Shown here piece after piece: positions 59,773 to 64,000 of a stretch of DNA of 64,000 bases (the first letter of the stretch is position 1; each line of letters opens with the position of its first letter). The stretch is from NCBI RefSeq assembly GCF_001188955.3, contig NZ_JPRF03000022.1, positions 92,935 to 156,934 of the forward strand. The letters run 5' to 3'. This DNA comes from Kitasatospora aureofaciens. GTDB taxonomy: Bacteria > Actinomycetota > Actinomycetes > Streptomycetales > Streptomycetaceae. Below the pieces are notes generated by a model. It was given only the letters and a program-made list of their open reading frames with translations, was not told the origin of the DNA and made no database searches. A program made the translations under genes and the position numbers.

Positions 59773-60297
59773 ATGTCCAAGCACACCCTCTCCGTCCTGG
59801 TCGAGAACAAGCCCGGCGTGCTCGCCCGCATCGCCGCGCTGTTCTCCCGTCGGGGCTTCAACATCGACTCCCTCGCCGTCGGCCCGACCGAGCACCCGGA
59901 CGTGTCCCGGATGACGATCGTGGTCAACGTCGAGGACCTCCCGCTGGAACAGGTCACCAAGCAGCTCAACAAGCTCGTGAACGTGATAAAGATCGTCGAA
60001 CTCGACCAGTCCGCTGCGATCCAGCGGGAACTGGTCCTGGTGAAGGTCCGCGCCGACAACGAGACCCGGTCGCAGATCGTCGAGATCGTCCAGCTGTTCC
60101 GTGCCAAGACCGTCGACGTGTCACCCGAAGCGGTGACCATCGAGGCCACCGGAAGTTCGGACAAGCTGGAGGCCATGCTCCGGATGCTGGAGCCGTACGG
60201 CATCAAGGAGTTGGTCCAGTCCGGCCTGGTCGCCATCGGCCGCGGCGCGCGTTCCATCACGGACCGCTCGCTGCGCGCCCTCGACCGCAGCGCCTGA
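59773..60297 (+). CDS. ilvN: acetolactate synthase, small (regulatory) subunit
   Basis: 174-residue ACT-domain regulatory subunit. The N-terminal ACT is TLSVLVENKPGVLARIAALFSRRGFNIDSLAVGPTE, with EDLPLEQVTKQLNKLVNVIKI following and a C-terminal ALS-regulatory domain. It gives valine feedback inhibition to IlvB. ATG 59773 follows GAGGAACC, 34 bases after ilvB. Confidence 0.97.
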   Translation: MSKHTLSVLVENKPGVLARIAALFSRRGFNIDSLAVGPTEHPDVSRMTIVVNVEDLPLEQVTKQLNKLVNVIKIVELDQSAAIQRELVLVKVRADNETRSQIVEIVQLFRAKTVDVSPEAVTIEATGSSDKLEAMLRMLEPYGIKELVQSGLVAIGRGARSITDRSLRALDRSA

Positions 60298-60308
60298 CTT
60301 CGCCGTAG

Positions 60309-61367
<1,059 letters not shown>

Positions 61368-61408
61368 GCCTTCCCGCCCCGGAATTCCGCAATTCCCTTG
61401 TACAAGTA

Positions 61409-61449
61409 GGCTGCTCCCGTCCGGGTGATTTCGCCGGACGGGAGCAGCC
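61409..61449 (+). terminator. terminator after ilvC
   Basis: Perfect 16-base arms (61409-61424 and 61434-61449) with a 9-base loop, no T-run. Confidence 0.85.
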
Positions 61450-61591
61450 CCGTACCCTGCCCGCCGATACACTCCCGAGTGCGCGTCAGGCCCACAGCGT
61501 CGTGCGTCTACCTACGCGGCCATGCCACCTTCCCCCGCCCGTCACGCCACCTACGTGCCCGGGGGAACCGGACAGTTAAGGACCCACTGTC

Positions 61592-63190
61592 GTGAGCGCT
61601 GCCACAACTGTGAAAACTGGCGTAGTACTGATCGCCGAAGAGCTTTCGCCCGCCACCGTCGACGCCCTCGGCCCCGACTTCGAGATCCGCCACTGCAACG
61701 GCGCCGACCGCACCGAGCTGCTCACCGCGATCGCCGACGTCGACGCGATCCTGATCCGCTCCGCCACCAAGGTCGACGCCGAGGCGCTGGCCGCCGCCCG
61801 CAAGCTCAAGGTGGTCGCCCGGGCCGGCGTCGGCCTGGACAACGTGGACGTCGCCGCCGCCACCAAGGCCGGCGTCATGGTCGTCAACGCGCCGACCTCC
61901 AACATCGTCACCGCCGCCGAACTCGCCTGCGGCCTGCTGATCTCCGTCGCCCGCAACATCGCCCCGGCCAACGCGGCGCTCAAGCAGGGCGAGTGGAAGC
62001 GCAACAAGTACACCGGCGTCGAGCTGAGCGAGAAGACCCTCGGCGTGGTCGGCCTCGGCCGGATCGGCGTCCTGGTCGCCCAGCGGATGTCCGCGTTCGG
62101 GATGAAGATCGTCGCGTACGACCCCTACATCCAGGCCGCCCGCGCCGCGCAGATGGGCGTCAAGCTGGTCTCGCTGGAGGAGCTGCTGGAGGTCTCGGAC
62201 TTCATCACCGTCCACCTCCCCAAGACCCCCGAGACGATCGGCCTGATCGGCGAGGAGGCGCTGCACAAGGTCAAGCCGAGCGTGCGCATCGTCAACGCCG
62301 CCCGCGGCGGCATCGTGGACGAGGAGGCGCTCGCCGCCGCCCTGCGCGAGGGCCGGGTGGCCGGCGCGGGCCTGGACGTGTACGCCAAGGAGCCGTGCAC
62401 CGACTCCCCGCTGTTCGCCTTCGACAACGTGGTCGCCACCCCGCACCTGGGCGCCTCCACCGACGAGGCGCAGGAGAAGGCCGGCATCGCGGTCGCCAGG
62501 TCGGTGCGCCTGGCGCTGGCCGGCGAGCTGGTGCCGGACGCCGTGAACGTCCAGGGCGGCGTGATCGCCGAGGACGTGCGCCCGGGCCTGCCGCTGGCCG
62601 AGAAGCTCGGCCGGATCTTCACCGCGCTGGCCGGCGAGGTGGCCGTCCGCCTGGACGTCGAGGTCCGCGGCGAGATCACCCAGCACGACGTGAAGGTGCT
62701 CGAACTGTCCGCGCTGAAGGGCGTTTTCGAGGACGTGGTGGCCGAGACGGTGTCCTACGTCAACGCCCCGCTGTTCGCCCAGGAGCGCGGCGTCGAGGTC
62801 CGCCTGACCACCTCCAGCGAGAGCCCCGAGCACCGCAACGTGATCACCGTGCGCGGCACGCTGGCGAACGGCGAGGAGATCGCCATTTCCGGCACGCTGG
62901 CCGGCCCGAAGCAGACCCAGAAGATCGTCGGCGTGGACACCTTCGATGTCGACGTGGCGCTCACCGACCACATGGCCTTCTTCAAGTACGAGGACCGCCC
63001 CGGCGTGGTCGGCGTGCTCGGCCGCCACCTCGGCGACGCGGGCATCAACATCGCGGGCATGCAGGTCGCCCGGGACGGCGGCAGCGCGCTGGCCTCCATC
63101 ACGGTGGACAGCGAGATCCCGCAGGACGTGCTGACGGTGATCGCCGCCGAGATCGGCGCCCGCTTCGCGCGCTCGGTCGACCTGGGCTGA
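61592..63190 (+). CDS. serA: D-3-phosphoglycerate dehydrogenase
   Basis: 532-residue long-form (type I) enzyme, the first step of serine biosynthesis. The substrate and NAD domains are shown by VGLDNVDVAAATKAGVMVVNAPTSN, LGVVGLGRIGVLVAQRM, ARGGIVDEEALAAAL and PHLGASTDEAQEKAG. An intervening domain and a C-terminal ACT domain (RPGVVGVLGRHLGDAGINIAGMQVAR) for serine feedback follow. GTG 61592 lies downstream of AAGGAC. It sits 225 bases after ilvC with its own terminator, so it is probably transcribed separately. Confidence 0.97.
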   Translation: MSAATTVKTGVVLIAEELSPATVDALGPDFEIRHCNGADRTELLTAIADVDAILIRSATKVDAEALAAARKLKVVARAGVGLDNVDVAAATKAGVMVVNAPTSNIVTAAELACGLLISVARNIAPANAALKQGEWKRNKYTGVELSEKTLGVVGLGRIGVLVAQRMSAFGMKIVAYDPYIQAARAAQMGVKLVSLEELLEVSDFITVHLPKTPETIGLIGEEALHKVKPSVRIVNAARGGIVDEEALAAALREGRVAGAGLDVYAKEPCTDSPLFAFDNVVATPHLGASTDEAQEKAGIAVARSVRLALAGELVPDAVNVQGGVIAEDVRPGLPLAEKLGRIFTALAGEVAVRLDVEVRGEITQHDVKVLELSALKGVFEDVVAETVSYVNAPLFAQERGVEVRLTTSSESPEHRNVITVRGTLANGEEIAISGTLAGPKQTQKIVGVDTFDVDVALTDHMAFFKYEDRPGVVGVLGRHLGDAGINIAGMQVARDGGSALASITVDSEIPQDVLTVIAAEIGARFARSVDLG

Positions 63191-63207
63191 GTCCCGCGCG
63201 CCCCACA

Positions 63208-63243
63208 GGGTCCGGACCGCCGTGGGAACGGTGGTCCGGACCC
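63208..63243 (+). terminator. terminator after serA
   Basis: Arms GGGTCCGGACC (63208-63218) and GGTCCGGACCC (63233-63243), extended inward by CCGT/ACGG around the loop GGGA, 17 bases after the serA stop. Confidence 0.88.
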
Positions 63244-63275
63244 TGCTGCGTTCCCCCGGGTGGCACCCGTCTCAG

Positions 63276-63295
63276 ATACTAGGAAATCCAAGTAT
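63276..63295. promoter_or_regulatory. 20-base operator-like palindrome
   Basis: ATACTAGGAAATCCAAGTAT is an imperfect palindrome (arms ATACT-x-GGA and TCC-x-AGTAT), 183 bases upstream of the small ORF at 63479. It is much AT-richer than its surroundings. It looks like a binding site for a dimeric regulator, identity unknown. Confidence 0.55.
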
Positions 63296-63478
63296 TCGTG
63301 CAGACACGGCCGGAGCGGGGTCGTACCGTGGAAGGGCCATACGGTGTGCCGCCCCTGTAGCCAGGGCATGCGGCCCGTCTGTGCGTGCGCCCCAACGGGC
63401 AGGCGATCCCTGCCCCGCGCGTACCCATCTCCCCTCATCGCGCTGCTGTCGCGCAGCGCCGCTTCCAAGGAGCCCGGT

Positions 63479-63640
63479 ATGCCCACCACCGCCGACCGCC
63501 ACGCCACCCCCGCCCCCGCCGCCACCCCCGTCCGCGCCCCGCGCCGCCGCCGGGCCGCCGAGCGGAACCCCTTCGCCGCCGCCGCGCTGCAGCGTTCGCT
63601 GGACCGCCGGGACAACGGCGGCGCCACCGGCCACCACTGA
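63479..63640 (+). CDS. small basic hypothetical protein
   Basis: 53-residue reading frame from ATG 63479 with a well-spaced AAGGAG ribosome-binding site. It is Ala/Pro-rich at the start (TTADRHATPAPAATP) and Arg-rich in the middle (RAPRRRRAAERNP), followed by FAAAALQRSLDRRDN, probably disordered or nucleic-acid binding. I recognise no family. The ribosome site and GC3 bias support a real gene. Confidence 0.6.
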   Translation: MPTTADRHATPAPAATPVRAPRRRRAAERNPFAAAALQRSLDRRDNGGATGHH

Positions 63641-63888
63641 GCGCGGCCACGGCCGCGGCCGAGTGGTGCCGCCGGGTGGCGTTCATCGGGCAACTGGGCC
63701 GATCGGGTTGGCGCCGAGTCACCCCGTAGAGTGCAACTGAGGCCCGACCGAGGGAAGTTGCTCGCCCAGGGTGGCGCGATCATCCTAATTTGGGGCCCCC
63801 GGAAGGGTGATCGACGTCCGTGTGGGCGGGCGCCAGCGACCTCCTCGGTGTGCGGATCATTCCCCCCTGCCGGGGGAGAGGGTCCCTC

Positions 63889-64000
63889 GTGCGCCTGCCA
63901 CCCGTCCGCCGACCGCTCGCCCGGATCGGCCTCACCCTGACGCTGCTGGCCGGGGGTGCGGCGCTCGCCGCCACCCCGGCCGCGGAGATCGGAAGAGCAC
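63889..64000 (+). CDS. secreted protein, N-terminal fragment (cut by window end)
   Basis: A partial gene starts at GTG 63889 behind GGGGGAGAGGG. The first ~32 residues form a Sec signal peptide: an Arg-containing start (RLPPVRRPLARIG), hydrophobic [14 protein letters not shown], and a cleavage region near ATPAA. The mature part is missing. The last 15 bases (63986-64000) are adapter-like, so true coding sequence ends at 63985. The function is unknown. Confidence 0.6.
   Translation, partial: MRLPPVRRPLARIGLTLTLLAGGAALAATPAAEIGRA
63986..64000. other. Illumina TruSeq adapter sequence (artefact)
   Basis: The last 15 bases, AGATCGGAAGAGCAC, are identical to the start of the Illumina TruSeq adapter. 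The implied codons here (GGA AGA GCA) are also unlike the GC-rich codon use of the rest. This is very probably untrimmed adapter at a contig end, not genomic DNA. Confidence 0.92.

Overview
This window is high-GC actinobacterial DNA. Third codon positions are strongly GC-rich, GTG starts are common and TTA codons are rare. The gene content and order point to the family Streptomycetaceae (Streptomyces or Kitasatospora). I base this on gene families and on remembered synteny, not on a search. No rRNA, tRNA, CRISPR array, insertion sequence or phage gene was seen.

Layout. (1) 1-3.1 kb: a TetR-family regulator divergent from an FMN-reductase-like gene and a DHA2-type MFS exporter, with two long palindromes between them. 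(2) 3.1-8.0 kb: a minus-strand glycine/serine unit gcvT-gcvH-glyA-sdaA headed by a tandem glycine riboswitch. (3) 8.1-10.1 kb: two SseB-family genes. (4) 10.5-16.6 kb: a complete peptide/nickel-type ABC importer (permease, lipoprotein, permease, two ATPases). (5) 16.6-24.1 kb: a TRIC/UPF0126 channel, an IclR regulator, an IscS-like cysteine desulfurase with mnmA, a secreted alpha/beta hydrolase, an apparently chimeric methyltransferase/membrane gene, a LOG-family hydrolase and an SDR.

(6) 24.6-41.1 kb: a compact non-ribosomal peptide synthetase (NRPS) cluster on the plus strand, closed by a strong hairpin. It encodes a free-standing condensation domain, a PhyH-type dioxygenase, a DUF6817/HD-like protein, an NRPS with a degenerate condensation-like domain plus an adenylation domain whose pocket reads as aspartate, a SyrP-like aspartyl beta-hydroxylase, a PaaK-like adenylate-forming enzyme, a SufS-like PLP enzyme with its catalytic Cys, MbtH, a second NRPS (A-T-C-A-T, no thioesterase) and an MFS exporter. 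Six successive genes overlap by 1-4 bases. I infer a small peptide with a beta-hydroxy-aspartate and probably a basic residue, processed by unusual enzymes. I do not recognise the product, and this is the best candidate for an undescribed system. The cluster sits inside what looks like an otherwise conserved housekeeping block.

(7) 41.2-50.7 kb: a MetE-family protein, ligA, a GGDEF-EAL protein, and gatC-gatA-small gene-gatB with a strong terminator. (8) 50.8-57.6 kb: a small basic protein, a large LuxR (LAL) regulator and a membrane PAS-GGDEF-EAL protein. (9) 57.6-63.2 kb: ilvB-ilvN-ilvC behind a leader-peptide attenuator, then serA. (10) 63.2-64.0 kb: a palindrome, a small ORF and the start of a secreted-protein gene. 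The last 15 bases match the Illumina TruSeq adapter and should be treated as sequencing artefact.

Together the core genes handle serine/glycine and branched-chain amino acid metabolism, tRNA modification and amidotransfer, DNA ligation and cyclic-di-GMP signalling. The NRPS cluster is the accessory insertion.
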